Origin: Metopolophium dirhodum
Lineage: Eukaryota > Arthropoda > Insecta > Hemiptera > Aphididae
Assembly: GCF_019925205.1 (NCBI RefSeq)
Contig: NC_083560.1
Location: forward strand, 310,001-374,000
Length of the DNA stretch: 64,000 nucleotides
Reading direction: 5' to 3'
Shown here piece by piece: positions 52,861-64,000 of this stretch; positions within the stretch are counted from its first letter, which is position 1; each line of letters opens with the position of its first letter. Below the pieces are notes generated by a model. It did no database searches, had not been told where the DNA came from, and saw nothing but the letters and a program-made list of their open reading frames with translations. The position numbers and the translations under genes were made by a program.

Positions 52861-55800
52861 GTAATTAAGGGTAAATTTTAGACAATACTCATAAAAAATC
52901 ACAACTATTTGTACTTTCCCATTATTTTTTTAGTAGGAATTTCGTTGTCTATATAATAAGTTAATTTCTAAAAAATATAACAATCAAAATCTATATTAAT
53001 GCATTTAACATTTGTTCAGTCTAATCAGAATAAGTCGCTGATCTGTTTAGATGGGGTTTTCGCGGCAGTTTACTACTATTTTGGGTATTTGAATTGGAAC
53101 GTTTGATTGTATATACGATGTCATTAAGACTATGTATTATGTAAATATGACTTTTTTATGTCCTAGAAAACATTCTGTTTTCAAAAAATGAAAATATTAA
53201 TAGGGATTATAATGTTATAGTAATATTTTAATATGAAAATATTATTTCCGGGGTAGGGAGTAGGTAATTAAGGATACATTTTAGACAATACTCATAAAAA
53301 ATCACAACTATTTGTAAAGACTTTTTCAAATAGAATAATTAGGGACATGCAAAAGTACTTTCCCATTATTTTTTAAGTAGGAATTTCGTTGTCTATAAAA
53401 TAAGTTAATTTCTAAAAAATGTAACAATCAAAATCTATATTAAAGCATTTAACATTTGTTCACTCTAATCAGAATAAGTCGGTGATCTGTTTAGATGGGT
53501 ATTTCGCAGCAGTTTAACTACTATTTTGGGTATTTGAATTGGAACGTTTGATTGGTTATACGATGACATGTACACAATGTATTATGTAAGTATGACTTTT
53601 TTATGTCCTAGAAAACATTCCGTTTTGAAAAAATGAAAATATTATTAGGGATTATAATGTTATAGTAATATTTTAATATGAAAATATTATTTCCGGGGAA
53701 GGGAGTAGGTAATTAAGGATACATTTTAGACAATACTCATAAAAAATCACAACTATTTGTAAAGACTTTTTTAAATAGAATAATTAGGGACATGCAAAAG
53801 TACTTTCCCATTACTTTTTAAGTAAGAATTTCGTTGTGTATATAATAAGTTAATTTCTAAAAAATGTAACAATCAAAATCTATATTAAAGCATTTAAGAT
53901 TTGTTCACTCTAATCAGAATAAGTCAGAGATCTGTTTAGATGGGTATTTCGCGGCAGTTTAACTACTATTTTGGGTATTTGAATTGGAACGTTTGATTGG
54001 TTATACGATGACATGTACACAATGTATTATGTAAGTATGACTTTTTATGTCCTAGAAAACATTCCGTTTTGAAAAAATTAAAATATTCATAGGGATTATA
54101 ATGTTATAGTAATATTTTAATATGGAAATATGTTTGTGGGGTAGGGAGTAGGTAATTAAGGGTAAATTTTAGACAATACTCATAAAAAATCACAACTATA
54201 TGTAATGACTTTTTTAAGTTGAATAATTTGGGACATGCAAAAGTACTTTCCCATTACTTTTTTATTAGGAATTTCGTTGTGTATATAATAAGTTAATTTC
54301 TAAAAAATGTAACAATCAAAATCTATATTAAAGCTTTTAACATTTGTTCACTCTAATCAGTATAAGTCGCTGATCTGTTTAGATGGGGTTTTCGCGGCAG
54401 TTTACTACTATTTTGGGTATTTAAATTGGAACGTTTGATTGAATATACGATGTCATTAAGACTATGTATAATGTAAGTATGACTTTTTTATGTCCTAGAA
54501 AACATTCCGTTTTGAAAAAATGAAAATATTATTAGGGATTATAATGTTATAGTAATATTTTAATATGAAAATATTATTTCCGGGGAAGGGAGTAGGTAAT
54601 TAAGGATACATTTTAGACAATACTCATAAAAAATCACAACTATTTGTAAAGACTTTTTTAAATAGAATAATTAGGGACATGCAAAAGTACTTTCCCATTA
54701 CTTTTTAAGTAGGAATTTCGTTGTCTATATAATAAGTTAATTTCTAAAAAATGTAACAATCAAAATCTATATTAAAGCATTTAACATTTGTTCACTCTAA
54801 TCAGAATAAGTCGCTGTTTAGATGGGTTTTTCTCGGCAGTTTAACTACTATTTTGGGTATTTGAATTGGAACGTTTGACTGAATATACGATGTCATTTAG
54901 ACTATGTATTATGGAAGTATGACTTTTTTATGTCCTAGAAAACATTCCGTTTTGAAAAAATGAAAATATTATTAGGGATTATAATGTTATAGTAATATTT
55001 TAATATGAAAATATTATTTCCGGGGTAGTGAGTAGGTAATTAAGGATATGTTTTAGACAATACTCATATAAAATCACAACTATTTGTAATGACTTTTTTA
55101 AATTGAATAATTAGGGACATGCAACAGTAGTGTCCCGTTAACTTTTAGGTAGGAATGAGTTGTCTATATGCTATAGTAAGTTCTAAAAAATGTAACCTTC
55201 AATATCTATATTGAAGCATTTAACATTTGTTCACTCTAATCAGAATAAGTCAGAGATCTGTTTAGATGGGTATTTCGCGGCAGTTTAACTACTATTTTGG
55301 GTATTTGAATTGGAACGTTTGATTGGTTATACGATGACATGAACACAATGTATTATGTAAGTATGACTTTTTATGTCCCAGAAAACATTCCGTTTTGAAA
55401 AAATGAAAATATTCATAGGGATTATAATGTTATAGTAATATTTTAATATGGAAATATGTTTCTGGGGTAAGGAGTAGGTAATTAAGGATACATTTTGGAC
55501 AATACTCATAAAAAATAACAACTATTTGTAATGACTTTTTCAAATTAAATAATTAGGGACATGCAAAAGTACTTTCCCATTATTTTTTAAGTAGGAATTT
55601 CGTTGTCTATAAAATAAGTTAATTTCTAAAAAATGTAACAATCAAAATCTATATTAAAGCATTTAACATATTTTGTTCACTCTAATCAGAATAAGTCGCT
55701 GATCTGTTTAGATGGGTTTTTCGCGGCAGTTTAACTACTATCTTGGGTATTTGAATTGGAACGTTTGAATAGTTATACGATGACATTTACACAATGTATT

Positions 55801-56367
55801 ATGTAAGTATGACTTTTCTATGTCCTAAAAAAACATTCCGTTTTGAAAAAATGAAAATATTCATAGGGATTATAATGTTATAGTAATATTTTAATATGGA
55901 AATATGTTTCTGGGGTAGGGAGTAGGTAATTAAGGTTACATTTTAGACAATACTCATAAAAAATAACAACTATTTGTAATGACTTTTTTAAATTGAATAA
56001 TTAGGGACATGCAAAAGTACTGTACCGTTCACTTTTAGGTAGGAATGAGGTGTCTATATGCTAAAGTAAGTTCTAAAAAATGTAACCTTCAAAATCTATA
56101 TTGCGGCATTTAACATTTGTTCACTCTAATCAGAAGAAGTTGTTGGTCCGTGTAGATGGGTCTTTCGCAGCGGTTAAACTACTATTTTGGGTATTTGAAT
56201 TGGAACATTTGATTGGTTATACGATGACATGAACACAATGTATTATGTAAGTATGACTTTTTATGTCCTAGAAAACATTCCGTTTTGATAAAATTATTGT
56301 ATTATTAGTGATTATAATGTTATAGTAATATTTTAATATGGACATATGTTTCTGGGGTAGGGAGTAG
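52861..56367. repeat. Region II HOR unit 7, complete 8-mer a-h, 3,507 bp
   Basis: Monomers start at 52,861, 53,264, 53,709, 54,152, 54,596, 55,036, 55,478 and 55,926. By eye it is almost identical to unit 6. The differences I noticed are one extra A in cctaaaaaaac near 55,828, making g 448 bp, and ttgcggc for ttgcagc near 56,105. Such near-identity implies very recent duplication or conversion. Confidence 0.9.
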
Positions 56368-59300
56368 GTAATTAAGGGTAAATTTTAGACAATACTCATA
56401 AAAAATCACAACTATTTGTACTTTCCCATTATTTTTTTAGTAGGAATTTCGTTGTCTATATAATAAGTTAATTTCTAAAAAATATAACAATCAAAATCTA
56501 TATTAATGCATTTAACATTTGTTCAGTCTAATCAGAATAAGTCGCTGATCTGTTTAGATGGGGTTTTCGCGGCAGTTTACTACTATTTTGGGTATTTGAA
56601 TTGGAACGTTTGATTGTATATACGATGTCATTAAGACTATGTATTATGTAAATATGACTTTTTTATGTCCTAGAAAACATTCTGTTTTCAAAAAATGAAA
56701 ATATTAATAGGGATTATAATGTTATAGTAATATTTTAATATGAAAATATTATTTCCGGGGTAGGGAGTAGGTAATTAAGGATACATTTTAGACAATACTC
56801 ATAAAAAATCACAACTATTTGTAAAGACTTTTTCAAATAGAATAATTAGGGACATGCAAAAGTACTTTCCCATTATTTTTTAAGTAGGAATTTCGTTGTC
56901 TATAAAATAAGTTAATTTCTAAAAAATGTAACAATCAAAATCTATATTAAAGCATTTAACATTTGTTCACTCTAATCAGAATAAGTCGGTGATCTGTTTA
57001 GATGGGTATTTCGCAGCAGTTTAACTACTATTTTGGGTATTTGAATTGGAACGTTTGATTGGTTATACGATGACATGTACACAATGTATTATGTAAGTAT
57101 GACTTTTTTATGTCCTAGAAAACATTCCGTTTTGAAAAAATGAAAATATTATTAGGGATTATAATGTTATAGTAATATTTTAATATGAAAATATTATTTC
57201 CGGGGAAGGGAGTAGGTAATTAAGGATACATTTTAGACAATACTCATAAAAAATCACAACTATTTGTAAAGACTTTTTTAAATAGAATAATTAGGGACAT
57301 GCAAAAGTACTTTCCCATTACTTTTTAAGTAAGAATTTCGTTGTGTATATAATAAGTTAATTTCTAAAAAATGTAACAATCAAAATCTATATTAAAGCAT
57401 TTAAGATTTGTTCACTCTAATCAGAATAAGTCAGAGATCTGTTTAGATGGGTATTTCGCGGCAGTTTAACTACTATTTTGGGTATTTGAATTGGAACGTT
57501 TGATTGGTTATACGATGACATGTACACAATGTATTATGTAAGTATGACTTTTTATGTCCTAGAAAACATTCCGTTTTGAAAAAATTAAAATATTCATAGG
57601 GATTATAATGTTATAGTAATATTTTAATATGGAAATATGTTTGTGGGGTAGGGAGTAGGTAATTAAGGGTAAATTTTAGACAATACTCATAAAAAATCAC
57701 AACTATATGTAATGACTTTTTTAAGTTGAATAATTTGGGACATGCAAAAGTACTTTCCCATTACTTTTTTATTAGGAATTTCGTTGTGTATATAATAAGT
57801 TAATTTCTAAAAAATGTAACAATCAAAATCTATATTAAAGCTTTTAACATTTGTTCACTCTAATCAGTATAAGTCGCTGATCTGTTTAGATGGGGTTTTC
57901 GCGGCAGTTTACTACTATTTTGGGTATTTGAATTGGAACGTTTGATTGAATATACGATGTCATTAAGACTATGTATTATGTAAGTATGACTTTTTTATGT
58001 CCTAGAAAACATTCCGTTTTGAAAAAATGAAAATATTATTAGGGATTATAATGTTATAGTAATATTTTAATATGAAAATATTATTTCCGGGGAAGGGAGT
58101 AGGTAATTAAGGATACATTTTAGACAATACTCATAAAAAATCACAACTATTTGTAAAGACTTTTTTAAATAGAATAATTAGGGACATGCAAAAGTACTTT
58201 CCCATTACTTTTTAAGTAGGAATTTCGTTGTCTATATAATAAGTTAATTTCTAAAAAATGTAACAATCAAAATCTATATTAAAGCATTTAACATTTGTTC
58301 ACTCTAATCAGAATAAGTCGCTGTTTAAATGGGTTTTTCTCGGCAGTTTAACTACTATTTTGGGTATTTGAATTGGAACGTTTGACTGAATATACGATGT
58401 CATTTAGACTATGTATTATGGAAGTATGACTTTTTTATGTCCTAGAAAACATTCCGTTTTGAAAAAATGAAAATATTATTAGGGATTATAATGTTATAGT
58501 AATATTTTAATATGAAAATATTATTTCCGGGGTAGTGAGTAGGTAATTAAGGATATGTTTTAGACAATACTCATATAAAATCACAACTATTTGTAATGAC
58601 TTTTTTAAATTGAATAATTAGGGACATGCAACAGTAGTGTCCCGTTAACTTTTAGGTAGGAATGAGTTGTCTATATGCTATAGTAAGTTCTAAAAAATGT
58701 AACAATCAAAATCTATATTAAAGCATTTAACATTTGTTCACTCTAATCAGAATAAGTCGCTGATCTGTTTAGATGGGTTTTTTGCGGCAGTTTAACTACT
58801 ATCTTGGGTATTTGAATTGGAACGTTTGAATAGTTATACGATGACATTTACACAATGTATTATGTAAGTATGACTTTTCTATGTCCTAAAAAACATTCCG
58901 TTTTGAAAAAATGAAAATATTCATAGGGATTATAATGTTATAGTAATATTTTAATATGAAAATATGTTTCTGGGGTAGGGAGTAGGTAATTAAGGATACA
59001 TTTTAGACAATACTCATAAAAAATAACAACTATTTGTAATGACTTTTTTAAATTGAATAATTAGGGACATGCAAAAGTACTGTCCCGTTCACTTTTAGGT
59101 AGGAATGAGGTGTCTATATGCTAAAGTAAGTTCTAAAAAATGTAACCTTCAAAATCTATATTGCAGCATTTAACATTTGTTCACTCTAATCAGAAGAAGT
59201 TGTTGGTCCGTGTAGATGGGTCTTTCGCAGCGGTTAAACTACTATTTTGGGTATTTGAATTGGAACGTTTGATTGGTTATACGATGACATGTACACAATG

Positions 59301-59428
59301 TATTATGTAAGTATGACTTTCTTATGTCCTAAAAAACATTCCGTTTTGAAAAAATGAAAATATTCATAGGGATTATAATGTTATAGTAATATTTTAATAT
59401 GGAAATATGTTTCTGGGGTAGGGAGTAG
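56368..59428. repeat. Region II HOR unit 8, 7-mer a-b-c-d-e-f/g-h, 3,061 bp
   Basis: Monomers start at 56,368, 56,771, 57,216, 57,659, 58,103, 58,543 and 58,986. The first five match units 6 and 7. The sixth merges f and g, and the seventh is h-like but diverged (ctgtcccgttcac, gacatgtacac, cttatgtcctaaaa). This unit marks the right edge of the homogeneous zone. Confidence 0.85.
58543..58985. repeat. Chimeric monomer f/g at the right edge of the homogeneous HOR
   Basis: The 5' part has f markers (gatatgttttag, catataaaatc, gcaacagtagtg, ctatagtaagttc). From 58,704 it has g markers (aatcaaaatc, ctactatcttggg, gaatagttatac). The shared tctaaaaaatgtaac at 58,689-58,703 is the crossover interval. 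It lacks the att insertion of the recent g copies, so its g half comes from an older lineage. Confidence 0.85.
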
Positions 59429-62400
59429 GTAATTAAGGATACATTTTAGACAATACTCATAAAAAATAACAACTATTTGTAATGACTTTTTTAAATTGAA
59501 TAATTAGGGACATGCAAAAGTACTTTCCCATTATTTTTTTAAGTAGGAATTTCGTTGTCTATAAAATAAGTTAATTTCTAAAAAATGTAACAATCAAAAT
59601 CTATATTAAAGCATTTAACATTTGTTCACTCTAATCAGAATAAGTCGCTGATCTGTTTAGATGGGTTTTTCGCGGCAGTTTAACTACTATTTTGGGTATT
59701 TGAATTGAAACGTTTGATTGGTTATACGATGACATTTACACAATGTATTATGTAAGTATGACTTTTTATGTCCTAGAAAACATTCCGTTTTGAAAAAATG
59801 AAAATATTATTAGGGATTATAATGTTATAGTAATATTTTAATATGGAAATATTATTTCCGGGGTAGGTAGTAGGTAATTAAGGATACACTTTAGACAAAA
59901 CTCATAAAAAATCACAACTATTTGTAATGACTTTTTTAAATTGAATAAATAGGGACATGCAAAAGTACAGTCCCGTTAACTTTTAGGTAGGAATGAGGTG
60001 TCTATATCCTAAAGTAATTTCTAGAAAATGTGACTATCAAAATGAATATTAAAGCATTTAACATTTGTTCACTCTAATCAGAATAAGTTGTTGGTCTGTG
60101 TAGATGGGTCGTTCGCAGCTGTTAAACTACTATTTTGGGTATTTGAATTGGAACGTTTGATTGTTATTACGATGACATTTACACAATGTATTATGTAAGT
60201 ATGACTTTTTATGTCCTAGAAAACATTCCGTTTTGATAAAATTATTATATTATTAGTGATTATAATGTTATAGTAATATTTTAATATGGAAATATGTTTC
60301 TGGGGTAGGGAGTAGGTAATTAAGGGTAAATTTTAGACAATACTCATAAAAAATCACAACTATTTGTAAATACTTTTTTAGGTTGAATAATTTGGAAAAT
60401 CCAAAAGTACATTCCCATTAGATTTTAAGTAGGAATTTCGTTGTCTATATAATAAGTTAATTTCTAAAAAATGTAACAATCAAAATCTATATTGAAGCAT
60501 TTAACATTTGTTCACTCTAATCAGAATAAGTCGCTGTTTAGATGAGGTTTTTCGCAGCAGTTTAACTACTATTTTGGGTATTTGAATTGGAACGTTTGAT
60601 TGGTTATACGATGACATTTACACAATGTATTATGTAAGTATGACTTTCTTATGTCCTAGAAAACATTCCGTTTTGAAAAAATGAAAATATTCATAGGGAT
60701 TATAATGTTATAGTAATATTTTAATATGGAAATATGTTTCTGGGGTAAGGAGTAGGTAATTAAGGATACATTTTAGACAATACTCATAAAAAATAACAAC
60801 TATTTGTTATGACTTTTTTAAATTGAATAATTAAGGACATGCAAAAGTACTTTCCCATTATTTTTTATGTAGGAATTTCGTTGTCTATATAATAAGTTAA
60901 TTTCTAAAAAATGTAACAATCAAAATCTATATTAAAGCATTTAACATTTGTTCAATCTAATCAGAATAAGTCGCCGATCTGATTAGATGGGTTTTTCGCG
61001 GCAGTTTAACTACTATTTTGGTTATTTGAATTGGAACGTTTGATTGTTATTACGATGACATTTACACAATGTATTATGTAAGTATGACTTTTTATGTCCT
61101 AGAAAACATTCCGTTTTGATAAAATTATTATATTATTAGTGATTATAATGTTATAGTAATATTTCAATATGGAAATATGTTTCTTGGGTAGGGAGTAGGT
61201 AATTAAGGGTAAATTTTAGACAATACTCATAAAAAATCACAACTATTTGTAAATACTTTTTTAGGTTGAATAATTTGGAAAATCCAAAAGTACATTCCCA
61301 TTAGATTTTATGTAGGAATTTCGTTGTCTATATAATAAGTTAATTTCTAAAAAATGTAACAATCAAAATCTATATTAAAGCATTTAACATTTGTTCACTT
61401 TAATCAGAATAAGTCGCTGATCTGTTTAGATGGGTTTTTCACGGCAGTTTAACTACTATTTTGAGTATTGGAATTGGAACGTTTGACTGAATATACGATG
61501 TCATTTAGACTATGTATTATGTAAGTATGACTTTTTTATGTCCTAGAAAACATTTCGTTTTGAAAAAATGAAAATATTATTAGGGATTATAATGTTATAG
61601 TAATATTTTAATATGGAAATATTATTTCCGGGGTAGGTAGTAGGTAATTAAGGATACATTTTAGACAAATTTCATAAAAAATAACAACTTTTTGTAATTA
61701 CTTTTTTAAATTGAATAATAATAAGGGACATGCAAAAGTACTGTCACGTTAACTTTCAGGTAGGAATGAGGTGTCAATATGCTATAGTAATTTCTAAAAA
61801 ATGTAACCTTCAAAATCTATATTGAAGAATTTAACATTTGTTCACTCTAATCAGAATAAGTCGCTGATCTGTTTAGATGGGTTTTTCGCGGCAGTTTAAC
61901 TACTTTTTTGGGTATTTGAATTGAAACGTTTGATTGGTTATACGATGACATTTACACAATGTATTATGTAAGTATGACTTTTTATGTCCTAGAAAACATT
62001 CCGTTTTGATAAAATTCTTATATTATTAGTGATTATAATGTTATAATAATATTTTAATATGGAAATATATTTCTGGGGTAGGGAGTAGGAAATTAAGAGT
62101 AAATTTTAGACAATACTCATAAAAAATCACAACTATTTGTATATTCTTTTTTAAGTTGAATAATTTGGGACATGCAAAAGTACTTTCCCATTATTTTTTA
62201 AGTAGGAATATCGTTGTCTATATAATAAGTTAATTTCTAAAAAATGTAACAATCAAAATCTATATTGAAGCATTTAACATTTGTTCACTCTAATCAGAAT
62301 AAGTCGCTGTTTAGATGAGGTTTTTCGCAGCAGTTTAACTACTATTTTGGGTATTTGAATTGGAACGTTTGATTGGTTATACGATGACATTTACACAATG

Positions 62401-62969
62401 TATTATGTAAGTATGACTTTCTTATGTCCTAGAAAACATTCCGTTTTGAAAAAATGAAAATATTCATAGGGATTATAATGTTATAGTAATATTTTAAGAT
62501 GAAAATATTATTTCCGGGGTAGGGAGTAGGTAATTAAGGATACATTTTAGACAATACACATAAAAAATCACAACTATTTGTAATCACTTTTTTAAATTGA
62601 ATAATTAGGGACATGCAAAAGTACTTTCCCATTATTTTTTAAGTAGGAATTTCGTTGTCTATATAATAAGTTAATTTCTAAAAAATGTAACAATCTAAAT
62701 CTATATTGAAGCATTTAACATTTGTTCACTCTAATCAGAATAAGTCGCTGTTTAGATGAGGTTTTTCGCACCAGTTTAACTACTATTTTGGGTATTTGAA
62801 TTGGAACGTTTGATTGGTTATACGATGACATTTACACAATGTATTATGTAAGTATGACTTTCTTATGTCCTAGAAAACATTCCGTTTTGAAAAAATGAAA
62901 ATATTCATAAAGATTATAATGTTATAGTAATATTTCAATATGAAAATATGTTTCTTGGGTAGGGAGTAG
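59429..62969. repeat. Region III: diverged monomers, possible 8-mer of 3,541 bp
   Basis: Monomers start at 59,429, 59,874, 60,316, 60,756, 61,199, 61,644, 62,089 and 62,530, with lengths 445, 442, 440, 443, 445, 445, 441 and 440. The pair at 59,874 and 60,316 recurs 3,541 bp later at 63,415 and 63,857, sharing aataaatagggac, tatatcctaaag, tgactatc and tgttattacg. A weaker four-monomer echo (about 1,772 bp) links 60,316 with 62,089 (gatgaggtttttcgcagc) and 61,199 with 62,970 (gagtattggaattgg). Private variants are commoner here than in region II. Confidence 0.65.
60391..60405. repeat. Replacement hairpin tttgga / tccaaa at the dyad 1 site
   Basis: Where other monomers read ttgggacatgcaaaagt, this one reads ttggaaaatccaaaagt. 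The new arms tttgga and tccaaa are perfect reverse complements around a 3-base loop. The same variant is present near 61,274, 63,045 and 63,932. Dyad 1 is lost in these monomers but an inverted repeat is kept at the same place. Confidence 0.75.
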
Positions 62970-63856
62970 GTAATTAAGGGTAAATTTTAGACAATACTCA
63001 TAAAAAATCACAACTATTTGTAAATACTTTTTTAGGTTGAATAATTTGGAAAATCCAAAAGTACATTCCCATTAGATTTTATGTAGGAATTTCGTTGTCT
63101 ATATAATAAGTTAATTTCTAAAAAATGTAACAATCAAAATCTATATTAAAGCATTTAACATTTGTTCACTTTAATCAGAATAAGTCGCTGATCTGTTTAG
63201 ATGGGTTTTTCACGGCAGTTTAACTACTATTTTGAGTATTGGAATTGGAACGTTTGACTGAATATACGATGTCATTTAGACTATGTATTATGTAAGTATG
63301 ACTTTTTTATGTCCTAGAAAACATTTCGTTTTGAAAAAATGAAAATATTATTAGGGATTATAATGTTATAGTAATATTTTAATATGGAAATATTATTTCC
63401 GGGGTAGGTAGTATGTAATTAAGGATACATTTTAGACAAAACTCATAAAAAATAACAACTATTTTTAATGACTTTTTTAAATTGAATAAATAGGGACATG
63501 CAAAAGTACAGTCCCGTTAACTTATAGGTAGGAATGAGGTGTCTATATCCTAAAGTAATTTCTAGAAAATGTGACTATCAAAATGAATATTGAAGCATTT
63601 AACATTTGTTCACTCTAATCAGAATAAGTTGTTGGTCTGTGTAGATGGGTCATTCGCAGCTGTTAAACTACTATTTTGGGTATTTGAATTGGAACGTTTG
63701 ATTGTTATTACGATGACATTTACACAATGTGTTATGTAAGTATGACTTTTTATGTCCTAGAAAACATTCCGTTTTGATAAAATTATTATATTATTAGTGA
63801 TTATAATGTTATAGTAATATTTTAATATGGAAATATGTTTCTGGGGTAGGGAGTAG
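62970..63856. repeat. Region III monomers starting the next HOR copy
   Basis: The monomer at 62,970 (445 bp) matches the one at 61,199 (tttggaaaatccaaa, gagtattggaattgg, catttcgttttg). The one at 63,415 (442 bp) matches 59,874, with small differences such as gtcattcgcagc for gtcgttcgcagc and gtatgtaatt at its start. Confidence 0.7.
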
Positions 63857-64000
63857 GTAATTAAGGGTAAATTTTAGACAATACTCATAAAAAATCACAA
63901 CTATTTGTAAATACTTTTTTAGGTTGAATAATTTGGAAAATCCAAAAGTACATTCCCATTAGATTTAAGGTAGGGATGAGGTGTCTATATGCTTAAGTAA
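63857..64000. repeat. Partial monomer cut by the window edge
   Basis: The first 144 bp of a monomer with the tttggaaaatccaaa variant. Its last 40 bases switch from type 2 (cattagattt) to type 1 markers (gaggtgtctatatgc), so it may itself be chimeric. The array clearly continues beyond the window. Confidence 0.8.

Larger units (their letters stand above)
1..64000. repeat. Tandem satellite array, about 440-bp monomer, fills the window
   Basis: The same unit recurs from the first to the last base, always in the same orientation, with no intervening unrelated sequence. Each unit opens with a gtaattaagg-like phrase. It then passes cataaaaaatcac, gggacatgcaaaagtac, gcatttaacatttgttcac, a tcgcggcagtttaac block, gggtatttgaattggaacg, tgtcctagaaaacattccg and an AT-rich tail, and ends in ggggtagggagtag. 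Lengths cluster tightly: 436, 438, 440, 442-446, with a recurrent 403-bp class. Within a monomer type, length is almost invariant. Large arrays of this sort are known from eukaryotic centromeric and heterochromatic DNA; the assignment to such a compartment is inference. I do not recognise the family and cannot name the organism. Every stretch without a gene in this window is this repeat. Confidence 0.98.

Noticed and set aside
1..64000. CRISPR array
   Set aside because: The repeat unit is about 440 bp with no short repeat-unique spacer alternation, and the sequence between conserved blocks is itself conserved.
1..64000. Transposable element or Helitron origin of the monomer
   Set aside because: I see no terminal inverted repeats, target-site duplications, transposase or reverse-transcriptase remnants, or LTRs. 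A search of repeat libraries could still reveal a distant source.

Overview
The whole window is one uninterrupted tandem satellite array. I found no single-copy DNA, transposon insertion, RNA gene or credible protein gene. About 145 complete monomers of mostly 436-448 bp, plus a partial one at the right edge, follow head to tail in one orientation. The monomer is AT-rich: monomer 1 counts to about 28% G+C by hand. Monomer starts were set at the recurring gtaattaagg-like phrase, and summed lengths were checked against repeated landmarks. A long satellite with nested higher-order repeats (HORs) points to eukaryotic centromeric, pericentromeric or other heterochromatic DNA. I do not recognise the family and cannot name the species; centromere function is not proven by sequence alone.

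Layout. Region I (1-28,305) is built from six monomer types, called A to F here, as a 6-mer HOR of about 2,650 bp. Local dimers (about 885 bp), trimers (about 1,323 bp) and a 5-mer (2,210 bp) disturb it. The part at about 16.1-20.3 kb carries an unusual cluster of one-base homopolymer length changes, either assembly noise or an unhomogenised patch. A transitional block of eight diverged monomers (28,306-31,839) follows. Region II (31,840-59,428) uses a different type set, a to h, in HOR units that each begin with a single 403-bp monomer carrying a 41-bp deletion. Successive units have 6, 5, 5, 14, 10, 8, 8 and 7 monomers, and the two 8-mers (3,506 and 3,507 bp) are almost identical. Region III (59,429-64,000) is more divergent, shows a possible 3,541-bp period, and carries a monomer variant with a different hairpin.

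How it works as a unit. There is no gene network. What can be read is the array's history: chimeric monomers mark unequal-exchange or conversion junctions, shared substitutions order the duplications, and each typical monomer carries conserved dyads and a G-rich block that might matter for chromatin or replication. Two haplotypes of the monomer middle are mixed throughout. Type 1 has tgtcccgttaac and gaggtgtctatatgctaaag; type 2 has tttcccattatt and ttcgttgtctatataataag.
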